Shown in pieces: positions 1 to 8,745 of a stretch of 64,000 nt of DNA. Position numbers and translations under genes: made by a program. Each line of letters opens with the position of its first letter. Position 1 is the first letter of the stretch. This DNA comes from Hydrogenovibrio sp. SC-1 (GTDB lineage: Bacteria; Pseudomonadota; Gammaproteobacteria; Thiomicrospirales; Thiomicrospiraceae), in the NCBI RefSeq assembly GCF_002848135.1, contig NZ_PKGB01000006.1, forward strand, positions 86,904 through 150,903, read 5' to 3'. The notes below the pieces were generated by a model that worked only from the letters and a program-made list of their open reading frames with translations, was not told where the DNA came from and ran no database searches.

Positions 1-1200
1 GATTTGTGCCTGGGCAATTTCATTGACCTGTAATTGATTCCCAGTGTTTTTTTGCAAGGTATTGACATTGATAATGGCATCAATTGCTTGTAAACGGCCG
101 CGTGTTTTTCGCGTGGCATCTTTGAGTAAATAGCGCTGACCCACTTCAGCTGGTTTTTCATGAAGCCATACCAAATCCACTTCAACGCCGTGACTGACTT
201 GTGGCGCAGATTGATCACTTTTCACAATCCAATCACCACGGCTAATATCCACTTCATCTGCTGTCACTAAGGTGACCGCCATAGGAGCTTTTGCCGAACT
301 GACTGAACCGGTTTGTGGAGAAACGCTAGGCTCAATAATGTCCGCAATCTGGGTGGTTTGTCCAGAAGGGTAGACGGTAATGGCATCACCGACCGCGATT
401 TTGCCCGCACTGATAGTGCCGCTATAACCTCGGAAGTTAGAATTGGGACGGTTGACCCATTGCACGGCAAATCGGAAATCTTGGGATTCATCCTGTTCAT
501 CGAGCGGTAGTTGTTCTAAAGATTCCAATAATGCAGGGCCTGAATACCAGCCCATCTGCTCACTAGGGGTGACAATATTGTCACCCGTTAAAGCGCTGAT
601 AGGGATGAATTGCGCTTGCTCGATACCAAGTTGTTGGGCAAATGCCCAATAATCTTGTTGGATTTGATTAAATTTCGCTTCATCATAATCAATTAAATCC
701 ATTTTATTGACGGCAATGATGAGATGGCGAATACCCAGTAAATGGGTGACAAAACTGTGGCGACGAGTTTGCTCCAAAACACCATGACGTGCATCGACCA
801 AAATAATCGCGGCATTGGCGGTGGAAGCCCCCGTTGCCATATTGCGGGTGTATTGTTGGTGGCCAGGAGTGTCGGCAACAATGAATTTGCGTTTGTCGGT
901 GGCGAAAAAACGATAGGCGACATCAATGGTAATGCCTTGTTCTCTTTCAGCCTGTAAGCCGTCGACCAACAACGCTAAATCAACTTGATCGCCTTGGGTG
1001 CCGTGTACTTTGCTGTCCTGTGTGACACTGTTCAATTGATCTTCAAAAATCATTTTGGTATCAAACAGCAGTCGTCCAATAAGTGTGCTCTTACCATCAT
1101 CAACACTGCCGCAGGTAATAAAACGCAGCAGTTCTTTATTCTCGTGTTGTTTTAGATAGGCTTCGATATCTTGCTCTATCAGTGCGTTATTCGCATCCAT
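1..1200 (-). CDS. cysN: Sulfate adenylyltransferase subunit 1, GTPase (3' part missing)
   Basis: This is the GTP-hydrolysing large subunit of ATP sulfurylase, which with CysD makes APS from sulfate and ATP. Translating back from the ATG at 1200 gives 400 residues open to the window edge. A P-loop GSVDDGKST lies near residues 31-39, followed by the G3 motif DTPGHQQY and the G4 motif NKMD, as in the EF-Tu-like GTPase family. About 75 C-terminal residues are expected outside the window, so a fused APS kinase (CysNC) cannot be excluded. The start lies 1 bp beyond the cysD stop, so the two subunits are probably translationally coupled. It is the last gene seen of the cysJHIDN operon. Confidence 0.95.
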   Translation of the reverse strand, partial: MDANNALIEQDIEAYLKQHENKELLRFITCGSVDDGKSTLIGRLLFDTKMIFEDQLNSVTQDSKVHGTQGDQVDLALLVDGLQAEREQGITIDVAYRFFATDKRKFIVADTPGHQQYTRNMATGASTANAAIILVDARHGVLEQTRRHSFVTHLLGIRHLIIAVNKMDLIDYDEAKFNQIQQDYWAFAQQLGIEQAQFIPISALTGDNIVTPSEQMGWYSGPALLESLEQLPLDEQDESQDFRFAVQWVNRPNSNFRGYSGTISAGKIAVGDAITVYPSGQTTQIADIIEPSVSPQTGSVSSAKAPMAVTLVTADEVDISRGDWIVKSDQSAPQVSHGVEVDLVWLHEKPAEVGQRYLLKDATRKTRGRLQAIDAIINVNTLQKNTGNQLQVNEIAQAQI

Positions 1201-1201
1201 G

Positions 1202-2110
1202 TTAGAAGTATCCTTCTTGTTTTTTCTTTTCCATTGACGCTGAAGCGTCTTTATCGATCGCTCTGCCTTGTCGTTCAGAGGTTTTGGTTAGCAGCATTTC
1301 TTGAATGACCTCTGGCAAGGTGGTGGCATTCGACTCAATGGCACCCGTGAGTGGATAGCAACCCAGTGTGCGGAAGCGAACATTTTCCACTTTTGCATTT
1401 TGCCGTAAGTCTTCAGGAAAGCGATCATCATCCACTAACACTTTCATGCCATCGACTTCAGCAACCAATCGGGGTTGTGCCAAATACAATGAGGGCACCG
1501 GAATGTTTTCTAAATAAATGTATTGCCAAATATCCAATTCTGTCCAGTTTGATAATGGGAAAACTCGGAAACTTTCGCCTTTATGGTGCTCGCAGTTATA
1601 GATGTTCCACAGCTCAGGGCGTTGGTTTTTCGGATCCCAGCGATGGTTTTTGTCGCGAAAGGAAAAAACCCGCTCTTTAGCACGGCTTTTTTCTTCATCC
1701 CGTCGAGCACCACCAAAAACGGCATCAAACTGATACTGGTCTAGCATCTGTTTTAGACCTTGGGTTTTCATAATGTCCGTGTGTAAGGCGCTACCATGTT
1801 CAAACGGACTGATATTCATCTCAATCCCTTCCGGATTGGTATGAACAATCAAATCCATGCCTACGTCCTTCGCCCGTTGATCTCGGAATTCAATCATTTC
1901 CTTGAACTTCCAAGTGGTGTCAACATGAACTAATGGAAAAGGCGGTGTGCCTGGGGCAAAAGCCTTTTGTGCCAGATGCAGCATGACCGAGGAATCCTTA
2001 CCGATGCTATAAAGCATGGCTGGGTTTTCAAATTCAGCGACCACTTCGCGCATAATCTCGATGGATTCATATTCCAAGCGTTTTAAATGAGTTGTGTCTA
2101 AATGGGTCAT
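1202..2110 (-). CDS. cysD: Sulfate adenylyltransferase subunit 2
   Basis: Catalytic small subunit of ATP sulfurylase (302 aa, the usual family length). It carries the ATP-pyrophosphatase-type loop SIGKDS at residues 35-40 and is closely CysD-like throughout. The ATG at 2110 has a good ribosome site (AGGAG, 6 nt upstream on the minus strand). It follows cysI by 9 bp and precedes cysN by 1 bp, so it belongs to one transcript with both. It supplies APS to the reductase encoded upstream by cysH. Confidence 0.96.
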   Translation of the reverse strand: MTHLDTTHLKRLEYESIEIMREVVAEFENPAMLYSIGKDSSVMLHLAQKAFAPGTPPFPLVHVDTTWKFKEMIEFRDQRAKDVGMDLIVHTNPEGIEMNISPFEHGSALHTDIMKTQGLKQMLDQYQFDAVFGGARRDEEKSRAKERVFSFRDKNHRWDPKNQRPELWNIYNCEHHKGESFRVFPLSNWTELDIWQYIYLENIPVPSLYLAQPRLVAEVDGMKVLVDDDRFPEDLRQNAKVENVRFRTLGCYPLTGAIESNATTLPEVIQEMLLTKTSERQGRAIDKDASASMEKKKQEGYF

Positions 2111-2119
2111 GAACCACTC

Positions 2120-3859
2120 CTATGAATGAAAGGCTAAACCGCCTTGAGCGGGTTGAATAATTTCGTTGCGCACGAGAAAGTCGCCAAAATGTTCTTGGTC
2201 GAGTCCTTCTTTGCTGTAGCGTGCAAATAGTGGTGATAGCGCAGCGATAATGCCATCCTCATCTAAGTTTTCTTGATAAAGCTTGGAAAGGCGTTGGCCT
2301 TGGAAATCGCCCCCTAAATAAAGGTTATATTTTCCAAGCGACTTACCAATCAGCCCAATCTCGCCCATCACTGAGCGACCACAGCCATTTGGACAGCCTG
2401 TCATGCGGATTTTAATATCCCGATTTTCTAAATCGTGTTCTGCCAATAGAGGTTGCAATTTTGCAATCAATTTTGGCAAGTAGCGTTCAGATTCTGCCAT
2501 TGCTAAGGAACAGGTGTTTAATGCCACACAAGCAATCGCATTGCGTTGCAGTCCATTTAAAGTATCAGCAGCAACTGGCTGATTAAACTGTTTAAAAAGC
2601 GCTTCAATTTTTGGTTTGTCATCAGGCTGAATATCCACCAATTGTAGGTTTTGGTTTGGGGTTAGCCTAAATTCACAAGCCTCCAATTCTGAAATGGCCA
2701 GCAATAAATCTTGTTGTGCCAGTGAGTCTGTATTTTGAATACGGCCGCCTTCAATATGGAGGACACAATGCCATAGGCCTTCATCACACTGTTGCCAGTC
2801 GTAGCGATCGGCAGAGGTGGTAAACTCAAAGGGTTTGGTGTTTTGTAACGTAAAGCTTAACCGGCTTTGTAACTCTTCGGCAAACCAGTCTTCACCATAT
2901 TTTTCGATGGTGTATTTAAATCTCGACAGTTTGCGCTCTTCACGGTTGCCGAAATCACGCTGTATACACATGATTTGCTCAATGGCCTCCATTGCCTGAT
3001 CTGGTTCACAGAAGCCCACCAAATTGGCAAGACGAGGGAAAGTATCTTTGCGACCAAAGGTCATGGCTAAACCACCGCCAACACTGATATTGAATCCTGC
3101 TAATTCCCCATCTTTTTCGATCGCAATTAACCCTATGTCATTGGTAAAGACATCGGCATCGTTGTAAGGTGGAATCGCAATCGCAATTTTAAATTTACGT
3201 GGTAAATAGTGTTTGCCATAAACAGGCTCATCAATTTGACCTCCGCCTGCAATCAGCTTTTTATCCTGGTCGTCGTTTAACCAAATCTCGTGGTAAGCTC
3301 GCGTTTGCGGCAAAAAGCCTTCACTGATGAGTTTGGCATAAGGATAGACCTGTCGTTGAATTGCTTTCAAGCTTGGGTCTTGGGTACACATCACATTACG
3401 GTTGATGTCACCGCAAGTGGCAATGCTGTCTTGCAAGGCGTTATCCATCGATTGAATGGTCGGCTTCAAATCGTTTTTAATAATGCCGTGAAATTGCAAC
3501 GCTTGGCGCGTTGATAACTTCATGGTGTTATTGCCATAGGAGCGGCTGATTTGGTCACAATTTCGCCATTGCTGAGCGCTCATGACGCCCCCCGGCAAAC
3601 GCACGCGGATCATGAATGAATAAGCGGGTTCCAGTTTGCGTGCTAGGCGATCATTGCGCACATCGCGGTCGTCTTGTTGGTAGCTGCCATGATATTTAAT
3701 GATTTGGGTGTCATTTTCAGAAATTGCACCGGTGAGCTGATCAGCAAGACTGTCTTCCAATGTGCCTCTGAGGTAATGACTTTGGTCTTTTAAAATTTCA
3801 ATATCGCTATCAGTGGGCGACAGTTCATTTAAAACTTTAGGGGTTGGTTTCTGTGTCAT
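2120..3859 (-). CDS. cysI: Sulfite reductase hemoprotein beta subunit
   Basis: Siroheme/4Fe-4S subunit that reduces sulfite to sulfide with electrons from CysJ. The protein is 579 aa from the ATG at 3859. An open frame continues upstream into cysH, but this start has an AAGGAA ribosome site and gives the normal CysI length. The cluster/siroheme cysteines are visible in the C-terminal third as a Cys-x5-Cys pair (CVALNTC) and a Cys-x3-Cys pair (GCPNGCG). The start lies 10 bp after the cysH stop. Confidence 0.96.
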   Translation of the reverse strand: MTQKPTPKVLNELSPTDSDIEILKDQSHYLRGTLEDSLADQLTGAISENDTQIIKYHGSYQQDDRDVRNDRLARKLEPAYSFMIRVRLPGGVMSAQQWRNCDQISRSYGNNTMKLSTRQALQFHGIIKNDLKPTIQSMDNALQDSIATCGDINRNVMCTQDPSLKAIQRQVYPYAKLISEGFLPQTRAYHEIWLNDDQDKKLIAGGGQIDEPVYGKHYLPRKFKIAIAIPPYNDADVFTNDIGLIAIEKDGELAGFNISVGGGLAMTFGRKDTFPRLANLVGFCEPDQAMEAIEQIMCIQRDFGNREERKLSRFKYTIEKYGEDWFAEELQSRLSFTLQNTKPFEFTTSADRYDWQQCDEGLWHCVLHIEGGRIQNTDSLAQQDLLLAISELEACEFRLTPNQNLQLVDIQPDDKPKIEALFKQFNQPVAADTLNGLQRNAIACVALNTCSLAMAESERYLPKLIAKLQPLLAEHDLENRDIKIRMTGCPNGCGRSVMGEIGLIGKSLGKYNLYLGGDFQGQRLSKLYQENLDEDGIIAALSPLFARYSKEGLDQEHFGDFLVRNEIIQPAQGGLAFHS

Positions 3860-3869
3860 TTTGATTTCC

Positions 3870-4598
3870 TTAATGATGGTTCTGGGCGACATGTAGGCCG
3901 CACTCTTGTTGGCTTTGTTCAGGATTTTCCCACCACCAACGTCCCGCGCGCTCATCTTCACCAGGTTTAATGGCTCGGGTGCAAGGTTCGCAGCCGATAC
4001 TGGGATAGCCTTTATTGTGTAATGGGTTAATCGGTATCTGGCGCTCTTCTAGGGCTTGCCATAGTTGATCATGTGTCCAATCCAATAATGGGTTAAATTT
4101 AATTAATTGGCGCTCACCGTCTTGTTGCAATAAGTCCAAGTTTTGACGAAACTCAGATTGCTGTTGACGCAAGCCAGTTATCCAAATGTTTGCACCGGCT
4201 AAGGCACGATTTAAAGGCTCAACCTTGCGAATGCCACAGCATTGTTTACGACGTTCAATACTGTCATAAAAGGCATTGAGTCCGTAGTTTTCAACATAGG
4301 ACTTGAGTGCTTCTGGGTCCGGTTGAAAACGTTCTATATAAATGTCATAACGTTTTTCAGTCTCGTCTAGCAGGGTGAGCGTTTCTGCAAATAGACGCCC
4401 CGTTTCAAGCGTAAAAATGTCAATGGGAAGCTTTAAACGGGCAATGGCTTCTGTTATTAACTGGTCTTCTGCGCCTAGGCTGGTTGAAAACACGATGCGC
4501 TGACCTGCGTAGGTCGCTACCACGTTTTGTAAACGCTGTTCTAGGTTTTGACTCAATAACTGGGTCGAAAAATCCTCTAAGTCTTTAGTGTTGGTCAT
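3870..4598 (-). CDS. cysH: Assimilatory APS reductase (4Fe-4S type)
   Basis: Reduces adenylyl sulfate to sulfite, using thioredoxin or glutathione as electron donor. The protein is 242 aa. It has the two cysteine pairs (KQCCGIRK mid-protein and GCEPC later) that bind the 4Fe-4S cluster in APS-specific enzymes and are absent from PAPS-specific E. coli CysH. The catalytic Cys lies in the C-terminal ECGLH motif. No cysC kinase is visible in the window, which fits direct use of APS. It sits between cysJ (24 bp) and cysI (10 bp). The substrate assignment is inferred from these motifs. Confidence 0.93.
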   Translation of the reverse strand: MTNTKDLEDFSTQLLSQNLEQRLQNVVATYAGQRIVFSTSLGAEDQLITEAIARLKLPIDIFTLETGRLFAETLTLLDETEKRYDIYIERFQPDPEALKSYVENYGLNAFYDSIERRKQCCGIRKVEPLNRALAGANIWITGLRQQQSEFRQNLDLLQQDGERQLIKFNPLLDWTHDQLWQALEERQIPINPLHNKGYPSIGCEPCTRAIKPGEDERAGRWWWENPEQSQQECGLHVAQNHH

Positions 4599-4622
4599 TT
4601 TAAATTCCTTCTCGAGCGACTT

Positions 4623-6383
4623 TTAGTACACATCGCGCTGGTAGCGCTTTTGCTGAATCAAGTTTTGCAAATAGTCTTCGGCGGCTTCTTCATCCATCTG
4701 CCCTTGTTCAGCAACGATTTTCAATAGTGTTGCATGGACATCTTTGGCCATTTTTGCTTGATCGCCACAAACATAAAAATAAGCACCAGATTCTAGCCAA
4801 GTAAAGATCTCTGTAGCGGCCTGAGAAAGACGGTGTTGCACATAGACTTTTTCAGCTTGATCACGAGAAAAGGCTAAACTGATTTTTTCCAGTGTGCCAG
4901 CTTTGACCCATTTTTGCCATTCCACTTGATACAGGAAGTCACTACTAAAATGTTGTTCGCCGAAAAATAACCAGCTTTTGCCATTAATTTGATTCGCTTC
5001 TCTGTCTTGCATAAAGGCTCTAAAGGGCGCTATTCCGGTGCCTGGCCCCACCATAATAATGGGTGCATCCGTTTTTTCAGGCAATTTGAAATTCGGATTG
5101 GGCTTGATGCTCAATGAAACTTGATCACCTTCTTGCAGATGGGCTAGCGCATTAGAGCAAGTGCCGTAACGCGTGCGTCCATTCAATTCATAGACCACTT
5201 GGCCAATGCATAGGTGCAATTCGTCTTCCACCAACGCCTGGCTGGAGGCTATTGAGTATTGACGCGAGCGTAATGGTAGCAACCAATCGACTAAATCTTG
5301 TGCTGTCAATACGCCTGCAGGTGAAGCAAGATTGAAAATATCGAGCACATCGCTTTGGTTTAAAGCAGTTTTATCTAATGGCGTATTGGCGACTAAGCTC
5401 GGCTGACCGACTTTTTCGGCATAAGCATCCAGTTGCTTAGTAGTGATGCAGCGTAATTGACGTTTGTGCGTTAGCGCTTGTTCTAATGAAAACTCTTCGC
5501 CATTTAAGGTGACCGTCTCAGAGGCACTCAATCCAGCTTGTCGAATCACACTGGCGACCAGCTCGGCATCGTTTTGGGTGCCAATGACGGCAATATCGCC
5601 TGCTTGATATTCAATACCTGAGCCATCAAGGTCTAGCTCTAAATGAAATACAGTTTTATTCGACGCTTCGTCCGTTAACGGGGTAATGGCAAGCACTTCC
5701 GCTGAATAGGGGTTGTTTTCCGACCAGACCTGGTTATTTTTAGAGGCAACGGGCGCTTGAGCAGTAGTGCTCGCGCCAGCTTCTTTTAGAAGGCTATCCC
5801 TGACAGAAATGACCCATTCATCAACGAGTGGCTGAAACTCGACATCGGCTTCAACACGCGGTAATAGACGATTGGCACCGAGTTCTGCAAAGCGGTTATC
5901 AAACTCTATCGCGGTTTGACAGAATTGGTCATAGCTACTGTCGCCTAAACCAAACACCGCATAGTTTAAGTCTGCTAGTTGGGGAGCCTTTGCTGCAAAT
6001 AGCGATTTGTGAAAAGCGGCCGCCGTATCTGGGGGTTCGCCTTCACCATAGGTACTGCTGACCAAAATTAAGTGACTGATTTTAGTGAGCGCTTTGACCT
6101 TAATGTCTGATACATTGCTGAGGGTGACAGTAATAGATTCGGCTTCTAAGGTGGCTTTCAACTGTTCTGCCACCTGTTGTGCATTACCGGTTTGGGTGGC
6201 CACTAAAATGGTTACGCTCGGTAAATTGACCGATTGATTGGTTGCAGTGATGGCAGATGTTACGGTTGAAGAAGCTTGTGATAGGCCATAGAAATAGCCA
6301 CTTAACCACAATTGTTGTTCTGGTGAACTGTCTTGTCGAAGCGCTTCAAGGGTTTCAATTTGGGAGGTGTTAAACAGGTTCAT
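4623..6383 (-). CDS. cysJ: Sulfite reductase flavoprotein alpha subunit
   Basis: FMN/FAD subunit that passes electrons from NADPH to CysI (586 aa; E. coli CysJ is 599). It has an N-terminal flavodoxin domain (about residues 55-195, with STYGEGEPPDTA), then an FAD-binding reductase region (RQYSIASS) and an NADPH-binding region (GPGTGIAPFRAF), ending in the typical C-terminal Tyr. It is the first gene of the minus-strand cysJHIDN operon. A near-copy of the window's repeated palindrome lies inside it (5723-5734), coding Gln-Val-Trp in the linker after the flavodoxin domain. Confidence 0.96.
   Translation of the reverse strand: MNLFNTSQIETLEALRQDSSPEQQLWLSGYFYGLSQASSTVTSAITATNQSVNLPSVTILVATQTGNAQQVAEQLKATLEAESITVTLSNVSDIKVKALTKISHLILVSSTYGEGEPPDTAAAFHKSLFAAKAPQLADLNYAVFGLGDSSYDQFCQTAIEFDNRFAELGANRLLPRVEADVEFQPLVDEWVISVRDSLLKEAGASTTAQAPVASKNNQVWSENNPYSAEVLAITPLTDEASNKTVFHLELDLDGSGIEYQAGDIAVIGTQNDAELVASVIRQAGLSASETVTLNGEEFSLEQALTHKRQLRCITTKQLDAYAEKVGQPSLVANTPLDKTALNQSDVLDIFNLASPAGVLTAQDLVDWLLPLRSRQYSIASSQALVEDELHLCIGQVVYELNGRTRYGTCSNALAHLQEGDQVSLSIKPNPNFKLPEKTDAPIIMVGPGTGIAPFRAFMQDREANQINGKSWLFFGEQHFSSDFLYQVEWQKWVKAGTLEKISLAFSRDQAEKVYVQHRLSQAATEIFTWLESGAYFYVCGDQAKMAKDVHATLLKIVAEQGQMDEEAAEDYLQNLIQQKRYQRDVY
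5723..5734. repeat. Near-copy of the CCAGGCCTGG palindrome (ACCAGACCTGGT)
   Basis: One mismatch from the core. It is followed on the plus strand by a short T-rich stretch, like the exact copies. It lies inside cysJ and is read CAG-GTC-TGG (Gln-Val-Trp), in the same phase as the exact intragenic copies elsewhere. Confidence 0.45.
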
Positions 6384-6420
6384 AGGGGTCTCTTCTGTAA
6401 AGTCTTTGAAATATGGTCGA

Positions 6421-6486
6421 ATTATAAAAAGTAAAATCTATTAATAAAAATGATTAAAAGTGATTTAACTATCTATAAAATAGATA
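6421..6486 (-). promoter_or_regulatory. Candidate cysJ promoter with an upstream inverted repeat
   Basis: On the minus strand a perfect TATAAT (6421-6426) lies about 38 bp before the cysJ start, with a poor -35 region, as expected for an activator-dependent promoter. An inverted repeat TATCTA-N5-TAGATA lies just upstream (6470-6486). CysB is the usual activator of cys genes, but its sites are too degenerate to confirm by eye. Confidence 0.4.
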
Positions 6487-6497
6487 ATTACCTTGTT

Positions 6498-6528
6498 TTG
6501 CCCCCAACTCATAACTGGGTTGGGGCAA
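6498..6528 (-). terminator. GC-rich hairpin after cysG
   Basis: Inverted repeat (TTGCCCC/GGGGCAA arms extended by AAC/GTT) begins 6 bp after the cysG stop. No T-run follows on the minus strand, so it may be a processing or pause hairpin rather than a full intrinsic terminator. Confidence 0.4.
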
Positions 6529-6533
6529 GATAA

Positions 6534-7937
6534 TCAGGCTGCCGATACTGTGCTGACTCTGGCCTTGATAACGTCACCGATCACGATCAGGGCTGGAGAT
6601 TGCACGTTTTTTTCAAGAATGGTATCTGGAAAGTTTTGTAAATCCGTAATCCATACTTTTTGATTCGGACAGGTACCATTTTCAATCAAGGCAACGGGGG
6701 TGTCGGCTGCCATGTCTTTATCCAGAAGCCCAGTGCGAATTTTGGGCGCATTGTGTAGACCCATGTAAAACACCATAGTGTCTCCGGCATCGGCTAGGCG
6801 ACCATAATCGACCTCCTCGAAGTCGCCTGCTTTTTTATGGCCTGTAATGAAGGAAACAGACTTGGCATAGTCACGGTGGGTGAGTGGGATACCAGATGAA
6901 GCGGCACAGCCAACGGCAGCAGTAATCCCGGGGATAACAGTTGCGCGAATGCCTTGCTGTTGCAAGGTTGCCATTTCTTCTCCGCCGCGACCAAATACAT
7001 ATGGGTCGCCCCCCTTTAAACGGGCAACTTTTAGGCCTTGCTTGGCGAGTTCAACCAGGCGTTGATTAATTTGCTCTTGGGGTAGCGTATGATTCCCACG
7101 GCTTTTGCCGACAAAAATGCGTTCGGCTTCGCGCCGCGCTAGGTTAACAATTTCTGGGGCGACCAGCTTGTCATACACGACAACATCTGCTTGTTGTAAA
7201 AAACGCTGTGCTTTGAGGGTTAATAGCTCAGGATCGCCTGGTCCTGCGCCAATTAAATAGACTTCTCCGCGAGTTGTTATCGCTTGCTGGTTCTGTGCTG
7301 TTTGAGTGAGCTGTTGCTGAATCTGTTGTGCTGCACCGTCCAAATCACCTTGTAAGCTTTGTTCAATCAGGCTCGGGGTTAAGGTTTCTTCCCAGAAGTC
7401 TTTGCGTTTTTCGACTGTGGGTAAGCTGGCTTTAACCTTATCGCGAAATTGACCGAGTAGCTCTGTGATTCGACCAAATCCAGCAGGAATCAGTGCTTCC
7501 AGTCTAGCCTTAAGGATGCGTGCTAGCACAGGTGAGCGACCGCCAGTTGACAGAGCAATCGTGAGCGGTGCTCGGTCAATAATGGCGGGTAAAATAAAGC
7601 GACATAAATCGGTCTGGTCGGCGACATTAACTAAAATTCCAGCGGATTCTCCCCATTGATAAACAGCTTTATTGGTGTCACGGTCATCGGTGGCGGCGAT
7701 AATCAATTTGGGCTTGGTAAGTGCGTTTAAGTCGACATCGGAAAAAGATTGCTCGATCCATTGACACTGGCCTTGTTCAATCAATCGTGCCATTTCGTCT
7801 TTAACGAGTGGCGCAATAACCGTGACGGTTGCACCGGCTTCGAGTAGTAAGCTAGCTTTACGTGCCGCGATGGTGCCGCCACCAATGACCCAGCAAACTT
7901 GCTGTTGCAGTTTTATAAAAATCGGTAAGTAATCCAT
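6534..7937 (-). CDS. cysG: Siroheme synthase (multifunctional)
   Basis: Makes siroheme, the cofactor of CysI, from uroporphyrinogen III (467 aa; E. coli CysG is 457). The N-terminal third is the precorrin-2 dehydrogenase/ferrochelatase module with an NAD-binding VIGGGTIAARKA motif near residues 16-27. The rest is the SAM-dependent uroporphyrinogen methyltransferase, with GAGPGDPELLT and a GGDPYVFGRGGEE motif. It lies immediately upstream of cysJ in the same direction but is separated by 150 bp that hold a hairpin and a promoter, so it is probably a separate transcript of the same regulon. Confidence 0.96.
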   Translation of the reverse strand: MDYLPIFIKLQQQVCWVIGGGTIAARKASLLLEAGATVTVIAPLVKDEMARLIEQGQCQWIEQSFSDVDLNALTKPKLIIAATDDRDTNKAVYQWGESAGILVNVADQTDLCRFILPAIIDRAPLTIALSTGGRSPVLARILKARLEALIPAGFGRITELLGQFRDKVKASLPTVEKRKDFWEETLTPSLIEQSLQGDLDGAAQQIQQQLTQTAQNQQAITTRGEVYLIGAGPGDPELLTLKAQRFLQQADVVVYDKLVAPEIVNLARREAERIFVGKSRGNHTLPQEQINQRLVELAKQGLKVARLKGGDPYVFGRGGEEMATLQQQGIRATVIPGITAAVGCAASSGIPLTHRDYAKSVSFITGHKKAGDFEEVDYGRLADAGDTMVFYMGLHNAPKIRTGLLDKDMAADTPVALIENGTCPNQKVWITDLQNFPDTILEKNVQSPALIVIGDVIKARVSTVSAA

Positions 7938-7964
7938 GATAAGTGCCTCGTAATTGTTGGCGCT

Positions 7965-7970
7965 ATCATA
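7965..7970 (-). promoter_or_regulatory. Candidate -10 box of cysG
   Basis: TATGAT on the minus strand, 28 bp before the cysG ATG, within a very AT-rich leader. There is no clear -35. An AAAATGATT stretch occurs in both the cysG and cysJ leaders and might be a shared activator site, which is speculative. Confidence 0.25.
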
Positions 7971-8048
7971 GAAAAAAAGTTAAATCAAATAAAATGATTT
8001 AAATAGATTTATATATTAAATTTTGTGATATGCGAGAGGGGAATGAGG

Positions 8049-8084
8049 TTCTGCATCTGTTTAATGTGTTAAAGAGATGCAGAA
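8049..8084 (-). terminator. Perfect 10-bp stem-loop after the cNMP-binding gene
   Basis: Arms TTCTGCATCT (8049-8058) and AGATGCAGAA (8075-8084) start 14 bp after the stop of the gene at 8098. No T-run follows, so termination would not be purely intrinsic. Confidence 0.35.
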
Positions 8085-8097
8085 GGCATGATGGGGC

Positions 8098-8589
8098 TTA
8101 ATGACGGCCGTAACCACGCATATAGTGTTCCATGTGAGATAGGTCGGTTGAAATTTTGCGAACCAGTTTATCTGTATTGCTAACCACATTTTCAACTAAA
8201 TTCAACGCTAAGAAAGGGTGCTCAATTCTTAAACGGTCATACATATCGCGTTGAATTTCAAACAGCGTTAGTTCCTTGGTTGCCGCTTCCATTTTGAGCA
8301 TTCTGTCTTTGCCATCAAAGAAAGAAATTTCACCGATAAAATAGCCAGGACCTTGGGTTCCGACCACCATTTCATCTGCGCCATCATAAGACACAAAGTT
8401 GACCTTGCCATCTAGAATCAAGAACATGGCATCACCCGGATCGCCTTTGTCGGCAATGGTCTCGCCTTTGGTATAGGATTTTTGATTGACAAAGTGAGTC
8501 AGGCTGTTGACTTCTTCACGTGTCAGTGACGTACAAATGTGGTGCTCTTGAAAGAAGTCATAGAGTTTTTCAGAGGTCATGTCTTGCAT
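8098..8589 (-). CDS. Single-domain cyclic-nucleotide-binding protein
   Basis: A 163-aa cytoplasmic protein made of one Crp-type cNMP-binding beta-roll (about residues 15-135; note GDPGDAMFLILDGKVN and the phosphate-cassette-like GEISFF) with a short helical tail. There is no helix-turn-helix, so it is not a transcription factor of the Crp type. The usual Arg-Ser/Thr of the cAMP cassette is not obvious, so the ligand is unknown. The ATG at 8589 has an AAGGAG ribosome site 6 nt upstream. It is transcribed alone. It may pass a nucleotide signal to a partner protein, but none is identified. Confidence 0.85.
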   Translation of the reverse strand: MQDMTSEKLYDFFQEHHICTSLTREEVNSLTHFVNQKSYTKGETIADKGDPGDAMFLILDGKVNFVSYDGADEMVVGTQGPGYFIGEISFFDGKDRMLKMEAATKELTLFEIQRDMYDRLRIEHPFLALNLVENVVSNTDKLVRKISTDLSHMEHYMRGYGRH

Positions 8590-8718
8590 TAAGTTCTCCT
8601 TAATGGAATTCGTTATTGTGCATTTAAGCGTTTCGAAATTTTTTTTATTGTATTGTATCTTTCTCGGCTTTGCACCCTTCTCATTTAAATCTTTTTTTGA
8701 TTGTTGTCAAAATAGGGC

Positions 8719-8745
8719 AAAAAATAACCAGGCATGGTCGTTATT
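8719..8745 (-). terminator. Intrinsic terminator built on a palindrome near-copy
   Basis: It overlaps the TAA stop (8741-8743) of the PAS-GGDEF-EAL gene. The minus strand forms an AATAAC.../GTTATT stem around a CCATGCCTGG core (one mismatch from CCAGGCCTGG), followed by six Ts. The core at 8728-8737 is the first intergenic relative of the window-wide repeat. Confidence 0.65.
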
